In this document: in pieces, positions 42,420 through 50,942 of the stretch | How positions within the stretch are numbered: the first letter of the stretch is position 1 | Layout of the letters: the number at the start of each line of letters is the position of its first letter | From: Saprospiraceae bacterium | GTDB lineage: Bacteria > Bacteroidota > Bacteroidia > Chitinophagales > Saprospiraceae | Length of the DNA: 54,396 nucleotides | Reading direction: 5' to 3' | Assembly: GCA_020630955.1 (NCBI GenBank) | Contig: JAHDIE010000022.1 | Coordinates: 1 to 54,396, forward strand | Notes under the pieces: model-generated | What the model was told of the DNA's origin: nothing | What the model saw: the letters and a program-made list of their open reading frames with translations, nothing else | The model's database searches: none | Program-made: the position numbers and the translations under genes

Positions 42420-43775
42420 ATGACTTCCAATATGAAAATACTAATCATAGATGATGACCCTACGGTATGTGCTAGTCTAAAGTTACTTTTAGGCCGCAAA
42501 GGATATATTGCAAAGCACATTGGTCATCCAAGTATAGCTCTTGATACAATAGATGAATATCAGCCTGATTTAATCTTATTGGATATGAATTTTACCATAG
42601 ATACTTCAGGAAAACAAGGAATGAAGTTACTTAAATTAATTATTCAAGAGTATCCAGAAATATCGGTAATCTTAATGACAGGTTGGGCAACTGTCCAAAT
42701 TGCTGTAGAAGGAATGAAGCTTGGAGCAAAAGATTTTATTGCAAAACCTTGGGAGAATAAAGATTTATTAAATTCAGTCCAGTCCATCCAGAAGTTATAT
42801 CATGTAGAAGATCAAGGTAACGAATCAATATCAACCAATTCCATCATCATTGGTGAAAGTCCCAAGATGATGGAAATACTATCACTGGTTGAGAAGGTTG
42901 CTGAAACAAATGCGAGTGTGTTAATTACTGGTGAAAGTGGAACTGGTAAAGAATTAATTGCCGAAGCGATACATCAAGGAAGCTTAAGAAAAGACGGTCC
43001 TTTTGTTAAAGTAAATCTTGGCGGTATACACACGGACTTGTTCGAAAGTGAAATGTTTGGTCATAAAAAAGGAGCATTTACTGGAGCGGATTTAGATAGG
43101 GAAGGAAGATTTGAAAAAGCCCACACAGGCACAATATTCCTAGATGAAATTGGTGAACTCGACCTTTCATCCCAGGTAAAACTCTTAAGGGTTCTTCAAG
43201 AAAAAACATATGAAATGTTAGGCTCCAGCGAAACAAAGAAAACCGACGTAAGAGTCATTTGTGCAACGAATAAGAATCTTTATGGAATGAGTATCGACGG
43301 ATCATTTAGAGAAGATCTCTATTATCGAATAAATCTTCTTCATATTCAACTACCTTCGCTCAATGAAAGAAGTTCTGACATCCCTTTATTGATCAAATAT
43401 TTTTTAAAAAATATTTCGAAATTATATCAAACAGAAATTCCGTATATCGATGATGATTCGATGAATTGGCTTTCAAATCAACATTATAAGGGCAACATTA
43501 GGCAACTTAAAAATATCGTAGAACGAACATTCTTAATGAATTTAAATGCTAAATCGTTGAATAGAAAAAACTTCTTACCTTCCTTTGAAAATTCTAACCA
43601 AGCATCACAAAGCAATATGCTTAACTTAGAAAACATGGAAGTAAACACAATAGAAAAGGCCTTAGCAATGAATGATCATTCAATAAGCGCTAGTGCAAAA
43701 TCACTTGGCATCACTAGAAGTTCCTTGTACAGAAGAATAGAGAAATATGGAATAAAACATGAGCCTAAAATATAA
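42420..43775 (+). CDS. Sigma-54-dependent response regulator, NtrC family
   Basis: A 451-residue activator. The receiver domain (about 5-125) has the acidic pocket DDD (11-13) and the phosphorylation site Asp55. The AAA+ domain (about 140-380) has Walker A GESGTGKE (171-178), the sigma-54-contacting loop GAFTGA (218-223) and Walker [10 protein letters not shown]. The C-terminal Fis-type helix-turn-helix is [20 protein letters not shown]. The gene is within the efflux operon and followed by its kinase, so it most likely activates the sigma-54-like promoter ahead of the operon. Confidence 0.95.
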   Translation: MTSNMKILIIDDDPTVCASLKLLLGRKGYIAKHIGHPSIALDTIDEYQPDLILLDMNFTIDTSGKQGMKLLKLIIQEYPEISVILMTGWATVQIAVEGMKLGAKDFIAKPWENKDLLNSVQSIQKLYHVEDQGNESISTNSIIIGESPKMMEILSLVEKVAETNASVLITGESGTGKELIAEAIHQGSLRKDGPFVKVNLGGIHTDLFESEMFGHKKGAFTGADLDREGRFEKAHTGTIFLDEIGELDLSSQVKLLRVLQEKTYEMLGSSETKKTDVRVICATNKNLYGMSIDGSFREDLYYRINLLHIQLPSLNERSSDIPLLIKYFLKNISKLYQTEIPYIDDDSMNWLSNQHYKGNIRQLKNIVERTFLMNLNAKSLNRKNFLPSFENSNQASQSNMLNLENMEVNTIEKALAMNDHSISASAKSLGITRSSLYRRIEKYGIKHEPKI

Positions 43776-45060
43776 GTATACTTTATACATAGGCATTTTA
43801 CATGTTGCACTACTGGTGTTAATATATTATCTGTTTGAAGAAAATCTATGGTACTTTTTTGGTTTAGAGGTGCTGGTTTTAATCAGCCTATTTCTAAGTT
43901 ACCTACTCTATAATGCATTTATAAGACCATTAAATGTTTTGAAATCAGGAGTAGATGCAATTAGCGATAAAGACTTTAGTGTAAAATATATTGAAACGGG
44001 TTCCTCTGATATCGACCATCTTGTAAAGATCTACAATTACATGATTGATTCTTTGCGAAAAGAAAGAACCATGGTCTCTGAACAAAGCTATTTTATTCAA
44101 AAATTGATTGAAGTAACACCTATCGGCATAATCATCATGGATTACGATGGACTTATTTCTAATATAAATCATGAGGCAAAAAAACAACTTGATATCAATC
44201 AATCTTATGATGCTCAAGGCAAAAAACTTTCAGATTTTCCTTCTGAGCTAGCAATAGAATTAGAAAAAAAAGAAATTGGAAAGGCTGATGTAATTCGTAT
44301 TAATGGAATAGACAAATACAAAATTCAAATTAATCAGGTCATTCATCAAGGCTTCAATAGGAAGTTCATTTTGATAGATGATCTTTCAAACGAATTATTA
44401 AAAACTGAAAAAGAAGCTTATGGCACCATCATAAGAATGATGGCACATGAGGTAAACAACAGCATGGGAGCTGTTAATTCCATCCTAGATTCAGTTTTAG
44501 AATTTGGACTCAAAGAATCTGAAGATCAAGAATTAAGAGAGACACTCATAATAGCACAAAGAAGAAACAGTGGTCTAGCCAAATTTATGGATAATTATGC
44601 ATCGCTACTAAGATTGCCAAAGCCTAATAAGAAAAATATAGATCTCTGTTTAATATTACAAAAAGCAGGTCAACTGTTTATACCAATTGCCCAAGATAAA
44701 AACATCACAATTGATTTTGATTTTCCTAACAAAGAAGTCTTCATAAATGCTGATAAAATTTTACTAGAACAAGCCATATCAAACATGATTAAAAATGCCA
44801 TTGAATCTATTGAACAAAATGGAAATATTAAAATCAGTTGCAAAGAAACTCCATTAAGTTTTTGCATTTCAGATAATGGCCCTGGAATTGAAGATGATGT
44901 CGCTGCCCATTTGTTTTCTCCATTCTTTAGCACAAAGACAACAGGGCAGGGAGTAGGACTCATGTTGATCAAAGATATTTTACAATCTCATAAAGCCATA
45001 TTTAGTTTAACATCTAATAAGAAATCTGGATGGACTAATTTTGAAGTGTCTTTCGAATAG
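43759..45060 (+). CDS. NtrY-like membrane histidine kinase
   Basis: A 433-residue sensor kinase overlapping the regulator gene by 17 bp. Two transmembrane helices (about 7-25 and 33-52) leave almost no periplasmic loop, so it probably senses the membrane itself or transporter proteins. A HAMP domain (about 53-104), a PAS-like domain (about 110-210), the phospho-accepting His230 (AHEVNNSMG) and a HATPase domain (NMIKNAIESI, DNGPGI, GVGLMLIKDIL) follow. It is the last gene of the operon. Confidence 0.93.
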   Translation: MSLKYKYTLYIGILHVALLVLIYYLFEENLWYFFGLEVLVLISLFLSYLLYNAFIRPLNVLKSGVDAISDKDFSVKYIETGSSDIDHLVKIYNYMIDSLRKERTMVSEQSYFIQKLIEVTPIGIIIMDYDGLISNINHEAKKQLDINQSYDAQGKKLSDFPSELAIELEKKEIGKADVIRINGIDKYKIQINQVIHQGFNRKFILIDDLSNELLKTEKEAYGTIIRMMAHEVNNSMGAVNSILDSVLEFGLKESEDQELRETLIIAQRRNSGLAKFMDNYASLLRLPKPNKKNIDLCLILQKAGQLFIPIAQDKNITIDFDFPNKEVFINADKILLEQAISNMIKNAIESIEQNGNIKISCKETPLSFCISDNGPGIEDDVAAHLFSPFFSTKTTGQGVGLMLIKDILQSHKAIFSLTSNKKSGWTNFEVSFE

Positions 45061-45080
45061 TAGCAAAAGCATAGATTTCA

Positions 45081-46400
45081 TTATTCCTTGATCCCTTCCA
45101 TTTCGATTTTTTTATAATGAAAGATTAATTTATAACCTCCCAATTCAGTCAATCGGAACTCAAAATAGTCTTCTGATTCTTCATCCATAAAAAAAGTATT
45201 TTCTGATTCAGGATAACACATTCCATTTTTTTTACCATCTTGATAAAATGCCAAAAGTCCATCCTCTAATCTGAATTCAAAAACATTATTATTAAATTCT
45301 TTAACTCTATATTTTCCAATATATTTTTTGACCACTTCTTCGGAAAGTACTATTTCATTTCTTTGTATTTTTTTCGGCAACTCATAAGGCTCATTGTTCA
45401 TTATTTTTTCTACCGTCATAATAATATCACCAAAAGGGATTTCGTCATAGTTTGAAAAAAAAGCCAATTCATACGCTCCATTTAAACAGTATTCTACATG
45501 AGACAATACCCCATCTCCTCCACCAGACCATCCTATCCGACTACTTTCTTCATTTTTTATTTTTGACAAATAGGGTTCATCCTTTATGAGATTAATAAAA
45601 ACCATAAGATCTTCTACTGTAGAATATAACTTAGCTTGATTCATATCCCCAGGTTGAATGTTTGGAATTAGCTCAATCGTACCATCATTGTCCTCGTGAT
45701 TTTTTACAAGCCGTTCTATATTTTTATTCTCGAAATAGAAATGAGCACCTGTACTTTTCATACCCAATGGAATAAAATATCTATCGCTCAAATACTGAAC
45801 AAAAGGTTTGCCAGTAGCTTTTGACAAAATGTAATATAAAAGTTGATAACCCAAATTAGAATATAAAGTTTCAGAACCTGGCTCGAACATTAATTCTTCT
45901 TTTGAAATAAGAGCAACCAATTCCTCTGGTTTTAAATCTACTAAGTTTAAATCTCTGTTAGAAAATCTTCTTGGAAATCCAGATTGATTATCCATCAAAT
46001 GTTGAAGGCTTATTTTTTCTCCATTAGGAAAGTCGGTTAAGAACTTTGAAATCTTATCATGAGAAGATAATATTCCATCTATTTCTAAATCAACAATAGC
46101 AGCCTTTGCCATCAATTTCGAGATTGAATGAATATCAAACTGAGAATCAATATTAACTTTTAGACTACTGGTAGGATTATTTTGAATATTATATTCCTCA
46201 AAGTGGATCGTATTTCCTGCTTTGGTTACCAACACAACACCATTAAATTTTTCCAACTTTGTTAATTCAGAGAAATACTCATCCAAATGGTCACTAAATT
46301 TAGTAGCATTGTTTAATTCAGTAAAAGGTTGATTCTGTTCTAACTTACAGGCAAAAATAAATATCAATAGAAATGGTAAAGTGACTTTGAAAATCTTCAA
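45081..46400 (-). CDS. Serine hydrolase lipoprotein, class C beta-lactamase fold
   Basis: A 439-residue lipoprotein (LIFIFAC, Cys18). The start codon is TTG: an in-frame stop lies six bases before it and no ATG is near. The active-site motif SISK (Ser92, Lys95), YSN (Tyr180) and a C-terminal GWSGGGDG loop instead of the usual HxG/KTG fit the beta-lactamase/D-aminopeptidase/esterase group. The last 100 residues form a lipocalin-like beta domain (KKYIGKYRVKEFNNNVFEFR). Antibiotic resistance should not be assumed; many relatives are peptidases or esterases. Confidence 0.88.
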   Translation of the reverse strand: MKIFKVTLPFLLIFIFACKLEQNQPFTELNNATKFSDHLDEYFSELTKLEKFNGVVLVTKAGNTIHFEEYNIQNNPTSSLKVNIDSQFDIHSISKLMAKAAIVDLEIDGILSSHDKISKFLTDFPNGEKISLQHLMDNQSGFPRRFSNRDLNLVDLKPEELVALISKEELMFEPGSETLYSNLGYQLLYYILSKATGKPFVQYLSDRYFIPLGMKSTGAHFYFENKNIERLVKNHEDNDGTIELIPNIQPGDMNQAKLYSTVEDLMVFINLIKDEPYLSKIKNEESSRIGWSGGGDGVLSHVEYCLNGAYELAFFSNYDEIPFGDIIMTVEKIMNNEPYELPKKIQRNEIVLSEEVVKKYIGKYRVKEFNNNVFEFRLEDGLLAFYQDGKKNGMCYPESENTFFMDEESEDYFEFRLTELGGYKLIFHYKKIEMEGIKE

Positions 46401-46568
46401 TAGCTAAATTTTATGCATTTAAAAAAAATATGAAATATAGTTCTTTATGGTCAATAGACGATAATAATCAAATTTTGTTACACGAAAAATTTTTGATTGT
46501 GTGTCGATGGCTATAATTCTTAACAATTACAGCAAATAATTCAATCAGCACTAACTAAATAGTATTCA

Positions 46569-47258
46569 TTACTTCTTCATATCCCCAAGTAGAATCCTTT
46601 GTGTATAAAATTTCAAAAGTTTAGCAACTTCCTCGAAATTTTCATTTTGAACTTTAATATCAGTTAGCCTAGGAAGATGTTCAGCAAAATAAATTTCATT
46701 ATTTACCATCTCAAAAAGATTACTTGCTAATGAATGTGGGTATGGAAACTTATGATCGATTTCTAGTATTACATCAGCAATTTTCTGAATCAAATTTTTA
46801 TAGCTTTTATAAAAACCATGTTTATTCTCCTCATCTATACTTTTTGTATGATAGGCTTTTGAAGATTCAGTAATTATAATTCGATGTAGGAGTTTTTCAT
46901 TCACAAATTCCACGGTAGGATTTTCTTTCGTAGCATCTACAATATTGTCTATTATTAAATCAAGTTTACGATTAGGGTCTTCTATGTTCATCGTGTTAAA
47001 ATCAATAAGATAGGATACCCAACTCCAATACCACACAACCAAATAGAGCAATAAAAGGTGTTTGTTTTCGAAATATCTATATAAAGTAGTCTCATTCGAA
47101 GCCATTGCTTTCCCTAATTTTTTAAAAGTGAAAGATTCAAACCCAATTTCTTCTAAAAGAATTATGCTATGGCTAATGATTTTTTTTCCCAGCTTACTTT
47201 GAAGCGGGTCCTTTAAGTAAAGTCCTTCCGGAATATATAATTCAGATAATACAAACAT
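46569..47258 (-). CDS. TetR/AcrR-family transcriptional regulator
   Basis: A 229-residue regulator from the ATG used here; a TTG seven codons earlier lies in the promoter. The helix-turn-helix is at about residues 20-65 (SIILLEEIGFESFTFKKLGK, then NETTLYRYFENKHLLLLYLV). The C-terminal ligand domain is long and unrecognised. It is divergent from the SulP gene with repeated TTACTnAyAT boxes between, so it probably controls both itself and the transporter. The signal could be a CO2/bicarbonate-linked metabolite, but that is a guess. Confidence 0.88.
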   Translation of the reverse strand: MFVLSELYIPEGLYLKDPLQSKLGKKIISHSIILLEEIGFESFTFKKLGKAMASNETTLYRYFENKHLLLLYLVVWYWSWVSYLIDFNTMNIEDPNRKLDLIIDNIVDATKENPTVEFVNEKLLHRIIITESSKAYHTKSIDEENKHGFYKSYKNLIQKIADVILEIDHKFPYPHSLASNLFEMVNNEIYFAEHLPRLTDIKVQNENFEEVAKLLKFYTQRILLGDMKK

Positions 47259-47262
47259 TCTA

Positions 47263-47375
47263 TTACTAATATAAAACAATATTACTTATATCGTTGTTAC
47301 TCATACTATCTATTGTATAATACTAACTTACATATTTATTCTTTTTACTAATATATTTGTTAGTATTACTTACAT
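47263..47375. promoter_or_regulatory. Operator region with repeated TTACTnAyAT boxes
   Basis: Near-identical boxes on the plus strand at 47263 (TTACTAATAT), 47282 (TTACTTATAT), 47297 (TTACTCATAC), 47345 (TTACTAATAT) and 47366 (TTACTTACAT), with a degenerate one near 47320, spaced 15-25 bp. Two dyads add to this: TACTAA/TTAGTA at 47346-47365 and TAATACTAAC (47318-47327) against GTTAGTATTA (47359-47368). It is a probable binding region of the TetR protein, overlapping the SulP promoter. Confidence 0.6.
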
Positions 47376-47387
47376 TTAATATGTTTG
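47356..47387 (+). promoter_or_regulatory. Promoter of the SulP-carbonic anhydrase operon
   Basis: TTTG at 47356-47359 and TATGTTTG at 47380-47387, 20 bp apart, fit the Bacteroidota -33/-7 pattern well. The start would fall about 10 bp before the ATG, giving a very short leader. The -33 lies inside the TACTAA/TTAGTA dyad, so binding there would block transcription. Confidence 0.65.
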
Positions 47388-47402
47388 CACAAAAATTAAA
47401 AT

Positions 47403-49010
47403 ATGAAAACATACATTCAGAACTTAAGGAATGATATTCCTGCCTCCATTATTGTTTTTCTAGTAGCAGTTCCACTTTGTTTGGGAATTGCCCTAGCCTC
47501 TGGAGCACCATTGTTCTCAGGTATAATTGCAGGGATAGTTGGAGGAATTGTCTGTGGTTCATTAAGTGGATCCCAATTGGGCGTTAGTGGACCCGCAGCA
47601 GGCCTTGCTGTGATTGTTCTTACTGCAATTCAAGATTTAGGAGCATTTGAAACATTCTTATTAGCTGTAGTTTTTGCTGGAATAATACAATTTTTGCTGG
47701 GTGTAATAAAAGCAGGAATAATTGGTTACTACTTCCCTGATTCAGTAATAAAAGGAATGTTAGCCGGAATTGGAGTAATCATATTTTTAAAGCAAATTCC
47801 TCATGCATTTGGTTATAATAAAAATTATGAAGGAAGTCTGTCCTTTGTTCAAAATGATGGGCACAATACCTTTTCACAATTTTACTATATGTTAGAAAGC
47901 ATTACTCCAGGAGCAATAATAATCTCTGTATTATCTCTAGGAATATTAATTCTTTGGGAACAAAAGTTCATGAAAAAGATACAACTATTCAAGTTAATAC
48001 AAGGTCCTCTAGTAGTAGTTGCACTTGGAATAATTTTAAATATTGTTTTTGCAGGAACTAATATGAAATTACAAATGGATCAGGTGGTTTCAATTCCAGT
48101 AGCAGAAAGTTTTTCAGGATTCATTAATCTATTTACACTTCCAGATTTTTCGCAATGGAACAACCCACAAGTATATACCGTTGCATTTACATTAGCTGTT
48201 GTTGCCTCATTAGAAACATTACTTTGTTTAGAAGCAACAGACAAACTAGACCCTCTTAAAAGAGTAAGTCCGGCGAATAAAGAATTAAGAGCACAAGGGG
48301 TTGGGAATCTTGTTTCAGGCTTAATTGGTGGATTACCAATTACCCAAGTTATTGTTAGAAGTTCAACTAATATTCAATCAGGAGGAAAGACCAAAACTTC
48401 AGCAATTCTTCATGGATTTATCTTATTAGGCAGTGCTATGCTTATACCTAATCTATTAAATTTAATTCCCCTTTCAAGTCTTGCTGCCATCCTAATTCTA
48501 GTTGGATATAAACTTGCAAAACCTGAAATTTTTAAACAGATGTTTTCAACAGGATGGACTAATTTTATACCATTTGTGGTAACCATCTTGGCTATTGTAT
48601 TTACTGATTTACTTGTTGGTATTGGTATTGGAATGGCTGTTGCTATCTTTTTTATTCTATATGAAAACTATCAAAAACCATTCTTTTTTGAAAAATCAAA
48701 TCAATTAGACAAAAGCGGAAACATCACACTTACGCTATCCGAAGATGTTACCTTCTTAAATAAAGCAAATATCCAAAGAGCGCTTTCAATAATTCCTAAT
48801 GAAACTAAAGTAACCATTGACGCATCAAAATCTATCAATATCCATAATGATGTGATTGAAATAATTAAAGAATTTGAAATTAATGCAAAGGAAAGAGAAA
48901 TCGAAGTCCACATCATTGGAAGAAAGCAAAAAGGAATTGACAAATCACCTATAGCAGTGTTAGAAAAATCTATCAAAGAACTTAACCTTGAACCCGCATT
49001 AGCAAATTAA
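47403..49010 (+). CDS. SulP-family anion transporter, probable bicarbonate uptake
   Basis: A 535-residue inner-membrane protein with about 12-14 transmembrane segments, starting DIPASIIVFLVAVPLCLGIA. It has the SulP core features (SGAPLFSGIIAGIVGG, GVSGPAAGLAVIVL). The C-terminal cytoplasmic part (about 440-520, ITLTLSEDVTFLNKANIQRA) is a STAS domain. Direct coupling to a beta-carbonic anhydrase (10-bp gap) and the Bacteroidota habit of pairing these genes suggest bicarbonate rather than sulfate as substrate. Na+ or H+ coupling is not readable. Confidence 0.92.
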   Translation: MKTYIQNLRNDIPASIIVFLVAVPLCLGIALASGAPLFSGIIAGIVGGIVCGSLSGSQLGVSGPAAGLAVIVLTAIQDLGAFETFLLAVVFAGIIQFLLGVIKAGIIGYYFPDSVIKGMLAGIGVIIFLKQIPHAFGYNKNYEGSLSFVQNDGHNTFSQFYYMLESITPGAIIISVLSLGILILWEQKFMKKIQLFKLIQGPLVVVALGIILNIVFAGTNMKLQMDQVVSIPVAESFSGFINLFTLPDFSQWNNPQVYTVAFTLAVVASLETLLCLEATDKLDPLKRVSPANKELRAQGVGNLVSGLIGGLPITQVIVRSSTNIQSGGKTKTSAILHGFILLGSAMLIPNLLNLIPLSSLAAILILVGYKLAKPEIFKQMFSTGWTNFIPFVVTILAIVFTDLLVGIGIGMAVAIFFILYENYQKPFFFEKSNQLDKSGNITLTLSEDVTFLNKANIQRALSIIPNETKVTIDASKSINIHNDVIEIIKEFEINAKEREIEVHIIGRKQKGIDKSPIAVLEKSIKELNLEPALAN

Positions 49011-49020
49011 TACTATAACT

Positions 49021-49662
49021 ATGAACACATTCTCAAATGAAATAACGCAAACAAAGGATTCACAATCTACCTTAACAAGCAGCAACGCATTAACCATTTT
49101 AAAAGAAGGAAATGATAGATTCGTTAAAGGTCAAATCCTTCGCAGAAATCTTTTAGCTCAAATAAAAGAAACAGCAACAGGCCAATTCCCCTTTGCAGCC
49201 ATCGTCAGTTGTATTGATTCAAGAATTCCAACTGAAATAATTTTTGATCAAGGAATAGGAGATATCTTCAATGCAAGAGTAGCAGGAAACTTTGTAAACA
49301 CAGATATATTAGGAAGTTTGGAGTTTGCCTGCAAATTAGCTGGATCGAAATTAATTGTCATTTTGGGTCATACTTCATGTGGTGCTGTTAAAGGTGCATG
49401 TGATCATGCCAAACTAGGAAATCTTACCACAATGTTAGCAAACATTAATCCTGCATTAGATAAAGTTCCTACAAAAGAAAGTGAAGACAGAAGTTCCAAA
49501 AATTTAAATTTCGTTAATCAGGTTGCTATCGAAAATGTAAAAATAAACATTCAAAAACTGAAAGATAATAGCCAAATACTCAATGAAATGATAGAGAACG
49601 GAGAAATTAATGTAGTTGGAGCAATGTATGATGTGAATTCTGGCATCGTTTCATTTATATAA
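49021..49662 (+). CDS. Beta-class carbonic anhydrase, SulP partner
   Basis: A 213-residue enzyme with the zinc set Cys64, Asp66-Arg68 (CIDSR), His117 and Cys120 (GHTSCGAV). It is more divergent and longer than the one at 4.3 kb, with a 20-residue Ser/Thr-rich N-terminus. It lies 10 bp after the SulP gene. In the cytoplasm it would set the CO2/bicarbonate balance of ions brought in by SulP, feeding carboxylases. Confidence 0.95.
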   Translation: MNTFSNEITQTKDSQSTLTSSNALTILKEGNDRFVKGQILRRNLLAQIKETATGQFPFAAIVSCIDSRIPTEIIFDQGIGDIFNARVAGNFVNTDILGSLEFACKLAGSKLIVILGHTSCGAVKGACDHAKLGNLTTMLANINPALDKVPTKESEDRSSKNLNFVNQVAIENVKINIQKLKDNSQILNEMIENGEINVVGAMYDVNSGIVSFI

Positions 49663-49703
49663 ATAAAAGTTGTAGAAGAAGTAACCCCTTTTCCTAACTC
49701 CCT

Positions 49704-50336
49704 CTATATTTTATAATTTAATACAATAGGTGGATTAACCATTTGATAGCGTACATTCAAAACAGAAGCATTTATAAACTTCGTTCCGTTTTTTTCTTTT
49801 ATTCCATAGTCCTCATGAATATGACCAAATACATGAATCTTAGGTTTTAGCACAGCTACTTTTTCTAATAAATCTTCACAACCGACATTACTTTGATATA
49901 CCGTTTTATCTCCAATACCAAATGGAGGACCATGTGTAATCAAGATGTCGGTATTGTTAGGAATAATATCCCAATGCTTTTTAATTTCCGATCCCCTCTT
50001 CTTATTAAAAGCCCAATCGTGAAACCAAGGCTGAATGGGTGAACCCCAAATATTAATATCGTCAATAGAAATACCTGAATCATTTAAGTAAATAACATTC
50101 TTTGGAATTAGCTCATCCAATATATTCAAACTCACCTTCTCAAAAAAGAAATCGTGATTCCCTGCTATAAATATTTTATAATCAAATTTTAATTCTCCAA
50201 ACCAAGTAAGAAAATCAACAACTTCCGCTTCCTTGCCTCTACTTGTGACATCTCCCGCATGAATTATCAAATCACCCTCTAACTCATTTAGTTGGTGATG
50301 AAATCCATGGGTATCTGAAATGAATACAATTTTCAT
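49704..50336 (-). CDS. Metallophosphoesterase
   Basis: A calcineurin-like phosphoesterase of 210 residues. Two-metal site: Asp8 and His10 (SDTHG), Asp29 (HAGDV), Asn60-His61 (GNHDF), THGPP and GHIHEDYG. It belongs to the group of small cytoplasmic esterases resembling those described as YfcE- or Rv0805-like; the substrate is unknown. It ends 42 bp from the convergent carbonic anhydrase and lies 18 bp after the GDYXXLXY gene on the same strand. Confidence 0.9.
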   Translation of the reverse strand: MKIVFISDTHGFHHQLNELEGDLIIHAGDVTSRGKEAEVVDFLTWFGELKFDYKIFIAGNHDFFFEKVSLNILDELIPKNVIYLNDSGISIDDINIWGSPIQPWFHDWAFNKKRGSEIKKHWDIIPNNTDILITHGPPFGIGDKTVYQSNVGCEDLLEKVAVLKPKIHVFGHIHEDYGIKEKNGTKFINASVLNVRYQMVNPPIVLNYKI

Positions 50337-50354
50337 CGATAACTAAGGGATTAT

Positions 50355-50942
50355 TTAATCAATCAATTCCAATACTGGAACTCCACCAATGATCACATTG
50401 TGCAACACTACCCTACCCTTCAAAATATTAACCAATGCATATGTGGGTAATCTTTTGTCCGCACTTTGATTTAAATGTGATTCATTTGCTCTTATTATTT
50501 GTGACTCATTGTATAATTTTTCTGCTTCTGAAGCCTTTGTTTCTTCCATATAAAATCTATCAAAAGGAAAATCCACGCTTAATCTATTCTGCGAAAATGA
50601 ACTCACTTTGGTCTTCAAATAGTTTTTACCTTCCTCACTCTCTACTTTTGAAACTAATTTGATCTTTGCAAATCCCTCATCATCATTTTCAAAATAAACA
50701 AAAACCTCTTCACCTCGAACCCATTCTTCCTCTTCATTTAGCTTTATGGTATTATCAGAATATCGTAGCGTAATGTACTTTCCTCGAAAAGGATCACTTG
50801 GGTCCACTGGAGCTGTTCGGAATTTCATTTCAATACCATTTTTAAGCACATTCTCATGATCCTTAATCATCTTTGCTGGTACGTATAATTGAACCAGTGC
50901 AATCAACACAAATACAGAAAGTAAGATTGAATTATTTTTCAT
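50355..50942 (-). CDS. GDYXXLXY-domain protein
   Basis: A 195-residue exported or membrane-anchored protein: N-terminal hydrophobic segment (ILLSVFVLIALVQLYVPAKM), then the hallmark DPSDPFRGKYITLRYS that gives the family its name in variant form. A C-terminal NILKGRVVLHNVIIGGVPVLELID completes it. These proteins are regularly encoded next to DUF2157 membrane proteins, as here (11-bp overlap), which suggests a joint complex. The function is unknown. Confidence 0.85.
   Translation of the reverse strand: MKNNSILLSVFVLIALVQLYVPAKMIKDHENVLKNGIEMKFRTAPVDPSDPFRGKYITLRYSDNTIKLNEEEEWVRGEEVFVYFENDDEGFAKIKLVSKVESEEGKNYLKTKVSSFSQNRLSVDFPFDRFYMEETKASEAEKLYNESQIIRANESHLNQSADKRLPTYALVNILKGRVVLHNVIIGGVPVLELID

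Noticed and set aside
45081-46400. Reading the serine hydrolase as an antibiotic-resistance beta-lactamase
   Set aside because: The SISK and YSN motifs are shared by peptidases and esterases, and the lipocalin-like tail and lipoprotein signal point away from a class C resistance enzyme.
46466-46498. AATCAAA/TTTGATT dyad between the serine hydrolase and TetR genes
   Set aside because: AT-only short arms, no T tail and no clear promoter overlap. Likely chance in AT-rich DNA.
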